Assembly (NCBI GenBank): GCA_037179385.1
Contig: CM074193.1
Location: forward strand, 40,890,846 to 40,954,845
Origin: Holothuria scabra
Taxonomy: Eukaryota > Echinodermata > Holothuroidea > Aspidochirotida > Holothuriidae
Direction: 5' to 3'
Length of the DNA: 64,000 bases
Shown here: in pieces, positions 46,293-56,692 of the stretch
How the letters are laid out: every line of letters begins with the position of its first letter
How positions within the stretch are numbered: the stretch's first letter is position 1
Translations under genes and position numbers: made by a program
Notes under the pieces: model-generated
The model's input: only the letters and a program-made list of their open reading frames with translations
What the model was told of the DNA's origin: nothing
Database searches by the model: none

Positions 46293-47917
46293 CAACTCAC
46301 TGTTATAACTATTGACCAAGCAGTCGGAAGCAAGTAAACAACAAACTAACACAAGCGTCGATGTTTTTAGTGTCTCTTCAGTTCTGATATGATTCACTTG
46401 CTATGCTTCACCCCTTACGACAGACGGGGGAGATTGTATTGGTATGTCCTACAACTCCCACTTATGGGGATTATGTAGGGGTTAGAAGGAGACCTACACC
46501 TGTCACCAAGGACGATTGGCACCCCTCCTCTTCATCTAGAAATTTCAAGATTGGAGATACCAACTTCAAATATGTGAGCATTTGATATAACGAGCGACCT
46601 TCTCCACTTTTCCCTCTGTTCCCTGTGATACCCACCTGCCCACTATGGTAAATTGTTTGTTATATGGTCATTGAGCGCCCATCCTGTTCTTGCTTTAGAG
46701 TGACCCAAACTTAGTTATTCTACTGTGAAAATATTCACCTGATTTGTTCTTGAGACAATTGTTAGATAAAGAATAAATGTAACCAGAGAATTTATACACC
46801 AGTTTTTCAACGGCAAAGTAAATTAAAAACCCTAAAAACGACGGATCTAATAACAAATGTAGTTTTGTAGTATGGAGTATATGTCATTGAGCCCCATTGT
46901 TAATTAATGTTTCGTGTCACGAAAGGAAATTTCAACAGTTCACATTATATCATGGTGAGTTCCTACATATTGCTGCTAAAAATCTTAAACGAGATAATCT
47001 AATATAAAATATCATGACAATAGCTAGAGTCAGTGACCAGTCTTGGAAGATCAACCTAACTTTATTACGATACTAATATAATTGACGAGTCCGTGGAACT
47101 CAAAGTTTATGGTCTGTGACGGAAAATTTTAGACCAAACATTGACACATTCGGCTGCGCAGGAGTTGTATAAAAAGAAATTGTAAAAACAAGGATACAAG
47201 CTGGATGAAGTAACTTATCAAAAAAGGAAGAAAGACTCAAAACTTTTCTGGAAATATGCAAGTAAATATAACTGTAACAAAAATTTTAAGCAACGGAACT
47301 TAACTAGAATCACATTATCGTCAGTTGCCATAGCAACTTTCTTTTTACAATTGCCGATTTGCAAGAATATTTTTCCCGTTTTCCGATGGTATGAAAACAA
47401 ACACTGGCTAAGTCACAAGAGTAGAGCTGGATGGAAAGATGGCAAAGTCCTAAATTTTTGGACATGATCCCTCTTCGTGAAACCTTGTACGTTGGCGCAA
47501 AGGGAGAAACTCGGGAAAGTTCCACCAGGACATTTTAATAAGTAGCGTCAACATGAATGTCTTGAAGAAAACAAATTATGTAAAGGAAACTAAACTAAAT
47601 GAAATCCAGTTGATGAAAAGTAGTCTTCCTTTGAGTCATTGGTTGGTATTTTAATTTCAACTTTTCCATCGTCATCATTGCGTATTACCGGAAGCACAAA
47701 CATGCACCACGAAGAAATAATTTTGAATTTTTAAATATTCAACAGACAATTTTTACAGCTGACAAAAAACTCATTATTAAACAAGGACGTCTTATTATAT
47801 TATTCCGGATCAGCCTAAAATATGGTATGTGCCATTCTAAACTAGACAACATAAATGACCTGTCATATTTACCAATCAGCTGAGCTTATAAAAATCAATG
47901 TAATTGCTTTAACTTAC
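46293..47917. other. Non-coding DNA, possible intron of a minus-strand gene
   Basis: If the first exon at 47918-48008 is real, this is its first intron and beyond. I searched the minus strand for a matching acceptor with an open frame and found none that convinces. A 37-codon frame at about 47606-47720 (minus) looks somewhat coding-like but has no acceptor. Confidence 0.35.
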
Positions 47918-48008
47918 CTAGTTTAATATCTACAGCAGACACGTCATGCAAAATGTTGTCCACACCACAAAGAACCAGGGATAAAGCGATAAGGTGTCGA
48001 AATTCCAT
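47918..48008 (-). CDS. Candidate first coding exon with signal peptide
   Basis: On the minus strand AAACATGG gives a good start context at 48008. Thirty codons follow, beginning MEFRHLIALSLVLCGV, then DNILHDVSAVDIKL. The exon then stops at a consensus donor G|GTAAGT (GT at 47917-47916), leaving phase 1. The layout is that of a secretory signal: a short charged start, a hydrophobic core at residues 6-16, and a plausible cleavage after VSA (residue 25). The downstream exons would lie at lower coordinates and were not found. It sits about 0.8 kb downstream of the Cys-rich frame at 48833-49258 on the same strand, so the two cannot be one transcript in this order. They may be neighbouring genes. 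A chance match is possible. Confidence 0.38.
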
Positions 48009-48832
48009 GTTTAATATAATCTCTAGTATATTCCCGTTTTTACTGAAAGCGATGAATACGTGTTGCCTTGGAATTACTCTCGAAGCTACTTTCTAGTCAA
48101 AATATTTCCTTACGATCTCTCTGCATTCGAATACAAGCATACGGTAGCATGCCAGAGAACGCACATAATTTGACAGCTTATGACATGTTTTGAAAAAGAA
48201 ATCCCACAAAAAGTCGTTCCTATTTTACTTTCAAAGCGATACCATTTCCATTATGTAAAGACGATTCCCGACTCAAAATGTTAAGTCTCTTTTTAATCTC
48301 CACATCTAATTAAAATCTAATTAAACGTCGAGGGGTGAATCCCTCTTCCAGCCAACCGTACAAAATCCCTCTTCCAAGATTTTGCTGTTATCAGCACCCG
48401 CCGTAATATCTTCCAATTACATCCACACACCGTCTGTAATGTCCAATCACAACACGATAAAAAAGTAGCGTTTGTTTAGTGCACCGCGATATGGAACAAT
48501 GATTGAGTCACACGTTATTAATGATATTTACATAATGGAACCGAAATATACAAAATGAAACATGCAATCATTCGGGTTTTACCACTTCGAGTCTTCAGTC
48601 CGTCGCTTCTCTGTCGGCGCCTCCTGCAATTATTCCTAGCATGTGAAATTTGAAAAGTAAAAAAAAGCATACGATTCACAAAGCAGCGAAGGAAAGACTT
48701 GTAGAATATCATTGACTGTTGTTTTTCTAAGCTATTAGACGGTTCCCGCTTCACATGCGGTTTAAATAGATTTTGAATGTCTACAGATCGCCAGCATGTT
48801 AGAGCTGACAATCTGACATTTGGTTATGCAAC

Positions 48833-49258
48833 TCAGCATACCGTTATTATTACTATTATTATTAAAATATAGCAGGCTAACAGAGGGAGAGAGTGAATGA
48901 CAGCTTTGCAGTCGCTTTGCACAGTTGCAGTTAAGTAAATTAATTCTATATCAGTCATCGACTGACCACATTTGCCGACGCTCATTTGCGTGTTATCGAC
49001 GTTAAAGGCTATTAAACACGAATCTTGATAGGCTTTTACACGAGACTGAAGTACACAAGAAATAACAATGCAGTTAGTTATATTTGGAGTAAGGAGTAAT
49101 TCGGCAGAAGAATGTTCACAAAGAAAATTCTTCACTGTGCACGAATCCCCGTTGATTCTGATCAATTGAAACGACTTAATTTTGAATAGCACCGGGACTA
49201 AAAGAATAGGATTCGATTCAATAGCGCCTCTATAGTGAGAGTAACTCGGAATGCTCAC
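48833..49258 (-). CDS. Candidate last exon, Cys-rich protein with hydrophobic C-terminus
   Basis: This is the second longest open frame of the window (141 codons if read from its first ATG, stop at 48833). The frame has nine Cys after residue 35 (for example NGDSCTVKNFLCEHSS, NCIVISC and SVGKCGQSM). It then ends in a hydrophobic stretch, LLACYILIIIVIITVC, directly before the stop. A hydrophobic tail without a cytoplasmic part is typical of a GPI-anchor signal or a C-terminal membrane anchor. Two possible acceptors on the minus strand, CTCTCACTATAG and CCTATTCTTTTAG, suggest that the true exon starts within the first 20 or so codons, not at the ATG. The hydrophobic tail is partly encoded by a TAA/TAG-like ATT/ATA trinucleotide stretch at about 48842-48865. 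I cannot place it in a family. An extracellular, disulphide-bonded surface protein is the best guess. Confidence 0.4.
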   Translation of the reverse strand: MSIPSYSHYRGAIESNPILLVPVLFKIKSFQLIRINGDSCTVKNFLCEHSSAELLLTPNITNCIVISCVLQSRVKAYQDSCLIAFNVDNTQMSVGKCGQSMTDIELIYLTATVQSDCKAVIHSLPLLACYILIIIVIITVC

Positions 49259-49802
49259 TTTCCAGCGGATGAAGGAAGATGCGGTGACATTCCATATAAC
49301 GGGTATTACATAATGGAAGTAATTATGCGTTAGGTCTGTCTTCTAGTTAACAATTAGCGATCAATAAATAACTATCGACTTTTCCATGTTCTTCTATCAA
49401 AACCATGTCCTCGGATTTTTAATAGATTTTAAAAAGGATTTTTTTCATCCCACCAAGTACTCAGGGTGTGATAGTTTACTTTTCTTAGAACAAAGGGAGC
49501 CGGTTAAAACGAACATCCCTCAATCAAATTGGCCTACCATTCCCGACTTTTTACCAAGCGAAATGCGAAGATGTCTATCCAATAGCTAAACCGCCAAACC
49601 GCTGCATTTAACTTAGTGTTTACACAAGACGCCTTAACGATAAAGGCTTAGAAGAACATGTTTACTTAAGTGATACCGATTGAACAAAACCACCACCGTC
49701 AATAGGCCCTAAGATTACACAGATCAATCGACGAGCTGGTAATTCTAACTCATACCGTTTTGACTTTTCACATGATCGACATGCTGATGTCAAGAAGGTC
49801 TA

Positions 49803-49975
49803 CACTTTCAAAATCCAAAAAAAAGGGTGATAATGGTGAAACACTTACCCTAAAAGGGTGAGATTGACTCTTTTACGATCGAAACTGTAAACTCCTACTA
49901 GTTCAGAGCAGGAAGCAGGGAGTTGTTATTTGACCAAATCGTGGTCTCTTACTTCATCCTCAAAGAGCGATTTTC
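49803..49975. repeat. TA-target MITE (CACTC family), decayed left end
   Basis: After TA (49801-49802), CACTTTCAAAATCC and AAGGGTGATAATGGTG follow the order of the family left arm. ACCCTAAAAGGGTGAGATTGACTC continues as a foldback. No right terminus is recognisable, so the end coordinate is approximate. Confidence 0.4.
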
Positions 49976-52005
49976 ACTAGAAAGTTGAAAAGAATATACG
50001 TTATACATATATTCTAATTTGTATTGCATCGTTAAGGCAAAAAAAAAAAAAAAAAAAAAAGGGAAGAAAAAAAGAAACAGGTAGAAAGAAAAGAAAAAAA
50101 AACAGGCCGGTGTTTGCGGTTCCTGTTATTCCTCTGCTAATGCACGGGGCACTGAAAGGAACAAACAATTAAGCACCTCTTACAATTGTAACTTAAAATA
50201 TATTATGCAATTACTTGAAGATTCATTAATATGTGGAAATTACGTAACAAAGTTGTTTCCACAACATACCCCACTACCGTTTTATTGGAACGAAAGTTGT
50301 TTTTTTTTTTAACCGGGATTTATAATTTACATCTGAGAGTTTGCACCAACCCTTTTCTAAACGAAATAATTTTATCCAGTCGGAGTTCAATAGTATACCG
50401 TCCCATGTAAAGTTAGAGCCTCTTTGGCCATAAAACATTAGTTTTTATGCTAAATTCTCAATTCCTTCTATTTTCTCTGGTCTAATTTTCATTATTGTGA
50501 ATTGAAGTCATGTGACTTCATATTCAGTTCTGATATTTGCGACAAAAATGGAACAAACTTCACACTCGATAACCCTTCGCATAGGCTGGCTACTCGCGTT
50601 GCACAAACCAGTTGTCTGAATTTTTTGGTTTACGTATGATAAAATACTGACCTGCCTTGTTGAAAGCGCACATTTTACTCTCTGACGTCATCTGCATAAA
50701 TTCTATACACAATATTTATGTTTGAAATATGTGCTTCTTGTTATGGAAATACAAGAAGATTAAAAGATTTGATTCATGTTATGATAACATTGAGGGAATG
50801 CTTGTGCCGTTTTATGATTTCATTCGAGTGTTATGTTATAGACAAGTCAAATGTAAGAGGGGGCGCTAATCCCCTCTCATGATACAAATTTGACCTTAGT
50901 ATCATTGCTAACGAGGTCTGAACTTATTTTATGATATATCTGTTATGCTCTACATATGAATCAATCTGATAGTGAATTGCCCTAAGTAAATTTGCAATAA
51001 TTACGTCAAAACGTTTAGAATCTCTTCTACCCCAAATCCAATACCAACATTTTGATCCAATCAGTCACGAAATAAACTTCTTGTAAATCACTTCCGCTGG
51101 AATTCTTCTGACCGCATGCCATTAACTGACAGTGGTATCGTACAAGAAATGGTTAGTTGCAGTAGAGGGTTTAATGAGCTTACATAAGCACATACTTCAA
51201 AAAGACAACCCCCTCATACTTAGACCTACATGTTGGAGACTTTTTTCTATTTTCTCTTTCAAAAACATCGTTATACAAATTGAGGTCAATGGTAAGAACA
51301 TGCATATAGTTTTAATTATGTAAAACGATACATGGAATTTACTCGGTCACTGGGAACTCGAAAAAGGAAACTGGAATAGGTCGTGGGCGAGGTCTTTCAA
51401 GTCAACTTCCAAATTTTTGCTATAGACCCCGCCTGATAAACCTATTACAACCTATTACAACGACTACAGCCAATGTTTAGGAGTAAGAGTAATTCACGTT
51501 TATCAAGCGGGCAATTTCCCAATCTGACATTGAATGACATGATTGGCTGTTTATCGTACACATTCTGGACTTTGATTCATAACTGTGACTTTATCCCAGG
51601 ATAATTCATGGTCACCAAATAACCAATAGAAGTTGAAATTCATCATAAGTGGCTTTTGGCAGCCGTTAGTGGGGTCCATCAGCTTTAAATCGTCTTCATT
51701 TATTGTTTACATAAATTTAAAACCCCCATATTCCGTGTACATTCATCCACGATACAGGTAAGCAAGGAAATTGAAAGATTAAGGGATAATAGACCCCAGA
51801 TATGGCTGTCTTAAATCAGACCATCACTTGTTGTCCGGATTCGTCTATAGGCTGCACCTACCGTATCTGCCGGGCATTATGTCCTTATTATGCTTCAAAT
51901 ATGCACATTAAATTAACTTCACATTTTATATTTGTTCTTTTTAAAGAAAAGTTACACTTTGTTACACTTTGAAGCTATATACCTGAGGATCTCTATCTCA
52001 AGGGC
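49976..52005. other. Non-coding DNA with A-rich tract
   Basis: It holds a run of about 21 A at 50040-50060 continuing into an A/G-rich stretch to 50104, and a small hairpin GAGGGGGCGCTAATCCCCTC at about 50857-50876. No gene is supported. Confidence 0.4.
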
Positions 52006-52053
52006 GGATCCAGGGATCTGGCTTTCCTGGGATCCAGGGATCTGGCTTTCCTG
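52006..52053 (+). repeat. 24-bp tandem duplication
   Basis: Two adjacent copies (52006-52029 and 52030-52053) of GGATCCAGGGATCTGGCTTT plus CCTG are identical over nearly all of the unit. The upstream GGGCGGATCCAGGG resembles a MITE end, and GACGAATCCGCC at 52142-52153 may be its decayed inverse. Confidence 0.85.
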
Positions 52054-52212
52054 ATGCAAGATACGCGCCCGCTTGCGTCCTTAAAAATTTATCGTATTTT
52101 CGCATATGTTGGCGTCCCTTCACTTCCCCCTTAACTAAAAGACGAATCCGCCAATGTTTGATCTTTTAGTTAAATTTATAATATGTAGTATATTTGTGCT
52201 TTTAACCAGTTT

Positions 52213-52296
52213 GGAATGTGACTAGGTTAGTTAGTTAGATTGGACTTTACGGCCTAGTTTCCAACGAAGTGGTTCAAGTCGGGCCGGAATGTGACT
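52213..52296 (-). mobile_element. tRNA-derived SINE, severely 5'-truncated copy, 11-bp target duplication
   Basis: GGAATGTGACT flanks it exactly (52213-52223 and 52286-52296). Only 62 bp of body remain (52224-52285). They consist of the tail AGGTTAGTTAGTTAGATT and the family 3' block CCTAGTTTCCAACGAAGTGG with TTCAAGTCGGGCC. Recognition depends on the copies at 36715 and 41652, which have the same block and tail. Confidence 0.85.
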
Positions 52297-53190
52297 CGGC
52301 GTAGTGGATTCATGATATTCATGATTTAAAGGTCAAGGGGTTGGTTATGTTCAGTCTTGTTGTCCAGGTACCGACATCATTAATAACACCTCCTTAGAAA
52401 GTGACATTTTAGTTTTCCGTTCGGTCCTTCAATATGCAGTTGAAAGGATTTTGGAAAGAGTAACTTGTATAAAAAGCAAGACACGTTCGCTCTCACCCCG
52501 GTAGATTTGCAAACTTGGGATTTCACTCGGATAAATACTGGCAAGTGTGCTGATTTTTTTAAACTGCACTCACCGAAATGTTCTCCAAAATTCACGTAAA
52601 TTAAAGAGTTAAAGAATTCAAAAAAAAAAATTCTTTTTAAGAGTGCATGTATATGATGTGCATTAAAGTAAAATTATAAATCACAGTTTTATACTTCCCT
52701 TCGGAATCCGACATTAAACAAAATAAAAACATACTGAACATTTTTAAGTAAAACTTAACTTTCCAGTTATGGAGTTTTTATGCTTCTGAAACATTAATAA
52801 TTGTTTCTGTGTCTGTGCATTGTTAATGCTCCTGCGGCAAATCGGAGATGTGACAGAAGTAATTTTCCTTTGATTGCTGTAACATACATTATAGCCCGTA
52901 GGTTTTTCTTTCTGAAATAGGGGGCGTAGATCACATTTCGACATGTCTATGCCCTGCAGATGTCACACGTGTTGACGTTAATCAATGATGACAAAAAGCA
53001 GATTTTTATTGGACAGAATTTTGGAAAAGCATCAGACATTTTTACCGTGAGGCGATAAATTTAACCCATATATGAACACTTCAGAATTAATAAGTTAGTA
53101 TGTTTGTCAAAAACCCTTCCACATGTAACTTCGAACTGGCATATTACTTGAAAGGGCAATCAGAGTTTCACATAGAATGTTCATTTTTGT
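52297..53190. other. No recognised feature
   Basis: AT-rich DNA between the SINE and the MITE at 53198. Frames up to 71 codons have no domain. Confidence 0.4.
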
Positions 53191-53191
53191 G

Positions 53192-53598
53192 TTTCAGCCA
53201 CGGACTTCCTATATACATGGACAGAGCATGTAACGCGTACGTCCTATCCGTAGATTGTCGCCACCGACTGGGACAAAAAAGGCGCACCAAGATGGCCCCC
53301 GTGAAGCTATGATTTGTATTATTTTACGAGCTCTCTCAGCAATATTTTGAACAAAAGTTAAACTTGAATGGAAAAAATATCATATTCCTGCAATACGTGA
53401 AGTGATTTTGACTTGTCTTGAATTATTTTGAAAATATTTCAACCTTCTGGCAAAATCTGTTTATTTACTTGAGCAAGGCCAAACTTCAACACAAAACGTT
53501 GCAGACAGCCATCTTGCTACTCCTTTTCTCATAAGTACAGTAGCGACAATGTAACGTGTAGCATGTTCTGTACATGTATAGGAAGTCCGTGGTTTCAG
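53192..53598 (+). mobile_element. MITE with CCACGGACTT ends and 6-7-bp target duplication, copy 2
   Basis: The element is 53198-53592 (395 bp). TTTCAG flanks it exactly (53192-53197 and 53593-53598), or GTTTCAG if a terminal G is counted. Terminal inverted repeats run for about 95 bp with small gaps: CCACGGACTTCCTATA, GACAGAGCATG, ATTGTCGC and CAAGATGGC at the left, and the inverse at the right. The interior shares AAACTTGAATGG and GCAATACGTGAAGTGATTTT with copy 1 in opposite orientation. No protein is encoded. Confidence 0.85.
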
Positions 53599-54265
53599 TA
53601 CCTCGTTCACCCTTCCTGAAAGGATTGATAACTAGAATATAGAAACATTGAAGAAGTCTTTCGGATAAGAGGAAACTTTTATTTTGCGTCTATTACTGTT
53701 GAACGAAAATTTCTTAATATTTTTGGGGTAAATAAATTCCTAAAACCTATATGACTGCACACATCCACTACACTATAACCAATCATGACGTTCGTTATTG
53801 TTACTTTAAGTCAATGTACAAATGCGGTGAAAAATTAAATTTGTGAAAAATTATGAAAAGCAAGCTTTAAATTTATAAGCAAAGGTCCTCGTTTTAGAAT
53901 GAAAAAGTAACTTAATTTCCTAAAGTAAACAGTTTTTCAAAACTCAAAATTATCTGAAACTCTATTGGACTGCACTTTATAAAGAGGTTTAAAATATCGC
54001 TTATTGGACACACGAGAGGTAAAAGAAGTGCAGTTAAGCCTGAACCCACGTAATTATGATTAGTTCATGTGACAGTAGTTTTCCACATAGTTTACAGCTT
54101 AAACTAGAGACCTTTTGGTTTTTCTTTACATTCTTACTGGTTTTACAACCAAGCCCACTTGTAAATTGAGAGGTGCAGGTGAGAGGACAAGGCAGATGCA
54201 AATTCTTCTTTCCTAAACGATACAAAAATTACCATTGACTAAAAAAATTGTGCGTTTTGCCTATA

Positions 54266-54431
54266 CACTCTACAATACACCCTAAATTTAACCAAGATCG
54301 GTGTTCTATTTACTCCGACACAATCCTCGTTAAATGTTAACGCAAATCCTGGTTAAACTAACTAAAAACCCAGTTGTTTTGACCAGAATTTGTTAAAATT
54401 TGTTAAATGTAACCCCGGTGTTTTTAGAGTG
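54266..54431. repeat. Short MITE with CACTCTAAAA-type ends
   Basis: It begins after TA (54264-54265) with CACTCTACAATACACC and ends GGTGTTTTTAGAGTG. The arms also share TAAATTTAACC and GGTTAAA-type blocks near GTTAAATGTTAACGC. The right flank is AC instead of TA. The shared terminus suggests the same transposase specificity as the CACTC family, with an unrelated interior. Confidence 0.6.
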
Positions 54432-55310
54432 ACTTATAAATATGTTCCATATGGATTTTACCCTCTTCCTTAGTGTCTTTCCCCAAACAGGATTTTATTT
54501 TTATTCTTTGATTAGTAAATCATAAACTTATTTAAAATATACGGGAGCTGAACAAGTGCTTTTTATGATTTGTACTCTTTCCTAGAAGCCATTTGACAAT
54601 TTTTTGCAGAACCTAAACATGTTTTGACTTTCTAATTCAGCCAACATAAAAATATACCAACGAGTTAGTAATCTTCTGTTATAACAAAATATGATAGTTT
54701 ACACTGTAAATTTTATGAAAAAATTCATTCTTAAAATTCGTGATAAAACCTTTTTGTCATTCTAAAAGATTTGTTTCCCACATAGTTTGGTCGTATTAGA
54801 AGAAAGGAATGATGTATTTTACCTTTCAATTAAACACCTCGGATTGAAGCAATGGAGGGTTTGGAAGACATATTACTACAAAATGATGTATCTATTTTCA
54901 TAAACGTCATCAATCACGTCAGATTAAGTGTTTAGTTAGATTTTGTAAGATGAAAAGTAAATGCATTCTGAAATATGTGGTAAAACGTCTCATTTTTTAA
55001 CTCAAGGGATTCAATTGAAAGTTACATGTTTATGTAGTTGCTATTCTCTAAATCTAATCAGGATCTGGTTGCAATATTCATCATTTTTGGATACGAGAAT
55101 GTGCTTTTCAACAAGTCAACTGCTGTATTACTGGGAGACTGGCATAAACCTTTTAATTAATGACAATCTTTCAACACCTTATGACAACTATGACTGCTCT
55201 TCTATTGTCAAGCCACCTTTAAAAATCTTTTCTTAGTCCTTTATTACTGATATTTATGCCATTTTTGCTTAATGAGTAAAGCTTGGCAGGGACCGCGAAG
55301 CGAATTTTGA
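54432..55310. other. No recognised feature
   Basis: AT-rich DNA. A 91-codon plus frame at 54961-55236 shows no recognisable domain, splice context or compositional shift, and I do not call it a gene. Confidence 0.4.
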
Positions 55311-55390
55311 GGGCGTTGGGTGGGGATGGGGGTGGGGGTAGGGTGAGGTGGGGGAATGGGGGTAGGGTGAGGTGGGGTATGGGGGGTGGG
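55311..55390 (+). repeat. 80-bp G-rich tract with quadruplex potential
   Basis: The plus strand has more than ten runs of three to six G, separated by one to three bases. A 24-bp unit, GGGGGTAGGGTGAGGTGGGG plus a short spacer, occurs twice (from 55334 and 55358). This stands out sharply in AT-rich DNA. The Pro/His-rich minus-strand frames over it are translation of the C-rich strand, not genes. Confidence 0.92.
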
Positions 55391-56692
55391 ACTCATCATC
55401 ATAGCGGCCCAATATGCTAACAATATAGTAGCAATGAACAGCTGTACACTGTACACTGTACAAGCCTTCTCGAGGAAAAAAGCACAAAAATTGAAAATAA
55501 CAGCCACACCTTAAAGATTTATCTCAGAAAGCAATACACACCAGAATAAAGCATTATAACAGTGAACATGGTGCATTAACTATTAAATAATGCAGTGCTC
55601 AAAAACAATTCAAAATATTTAAGAAAAATTTTAATCTTTAAGAAAAAAACTAATGTAAATAAGTAATTAATATGACAGAAATGATAACATTAACAGTGTT
55701 GTTTTTCTTTTTCATCTTAGTTTGTTGATAATTTTGTCAGTGCGTTTCGTACACTGTAAAAATGTCTGTGCATTTACAGAAAATAAAGAAAAGCAAAAGA
55801 ATACGTTAAAAGTACTGCCAACTCATTGACAGTACATTTCACGTACCTCGGTGTACTTTTTGTAGATTTAAGTTTTTCTTCTGCAATTGTACAAAAATTT
55901 TGTAACATGTCAGACATTTTTACAGTGTTCATGTGAGAGATGATTTGGTTTAAATTAAATACGCAACAGGCAACATAAATAGAACCATGAAATGTTTGTA
56001 CAAACAAACACATGAAATGCTAAACTGAAAAAGAAATTTATTCAAGTGACACTTCTATGAAAACTTAAACTTACTTACAGAAGGAACATTTCAGACTACG
56101 TGGGTTTACTCCCATTGCATGGAGCATGAATTGATTACATGTAAGAATTACCTCTGTCCAGCAGGATGAGAATATTCAAATAAAAGGTCAAGAGCAGTCC
56201 CTCCTAAACTTATTTTAAAGCAACAACTAAATCTCACAATTTTTCTCTTTCTCTTTCAAGCATCTTTTATCATATTTAAATACTTCATATCAAGGTAAAC
56301 CAGGCAGTATCTTCTGGTAAATTTCACATTTGAGGAGAAGAACCGTTGTCACATGACTCTCAACAACCAATCGTGAAAAAGTACAGTCTGCTACACTACC
56401 TCAAGTTGAGGTGACTGCTCTTGCCCTTTAATATTTCATTTGGGTTTTCATGGATTAGGAACAGATATTCGGAAACTAAACTATATTATTAAACTGTCAT
56501 ACTTAAGTATCTTTAACAAAACAAAAATTTATAAGACCCAGTTTTTTTTTTTTTTGTATTCGATTTAAGAAAATGTTCAGAGGTAGAAAAATATATCAGC
56601 AGTATAAACTGCAACCATGATCAATTTCTTAAACTTTGGTCAGAGCGGGAAGACGTGTTCCAATGGAACCCATTGGGTTGTAATTTCATGTC
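55391..56692. other. No recognised feature
   Basis: AT-rich DNA up to the target duplication of the large hAT element. No gene or element is supported. Confidence 0.4.

Noticed and set aside
47606..47720. Short minus-strand frame with DDDGKVEIKIPTNDSKEDYF
   Set aside because: It looks coding-like and lies downstream of the signal-peptide exon, but no acceptor site joins it in frame, so I left it out of the features.
48518..48811. 97-codon minus frame with an Arg-rich middle
   Set aside because: No domain, no clear splice logic, and composition like the surrounding DNA. The neighbouring frame at 48833-49258 is the better candidate.
55244..55507. Pro/His/Thr-rich frames on the minus strand
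   Set aside because: Translation of the C-rich complement of the G tract. No domain or conserved pattern outside the repeat.
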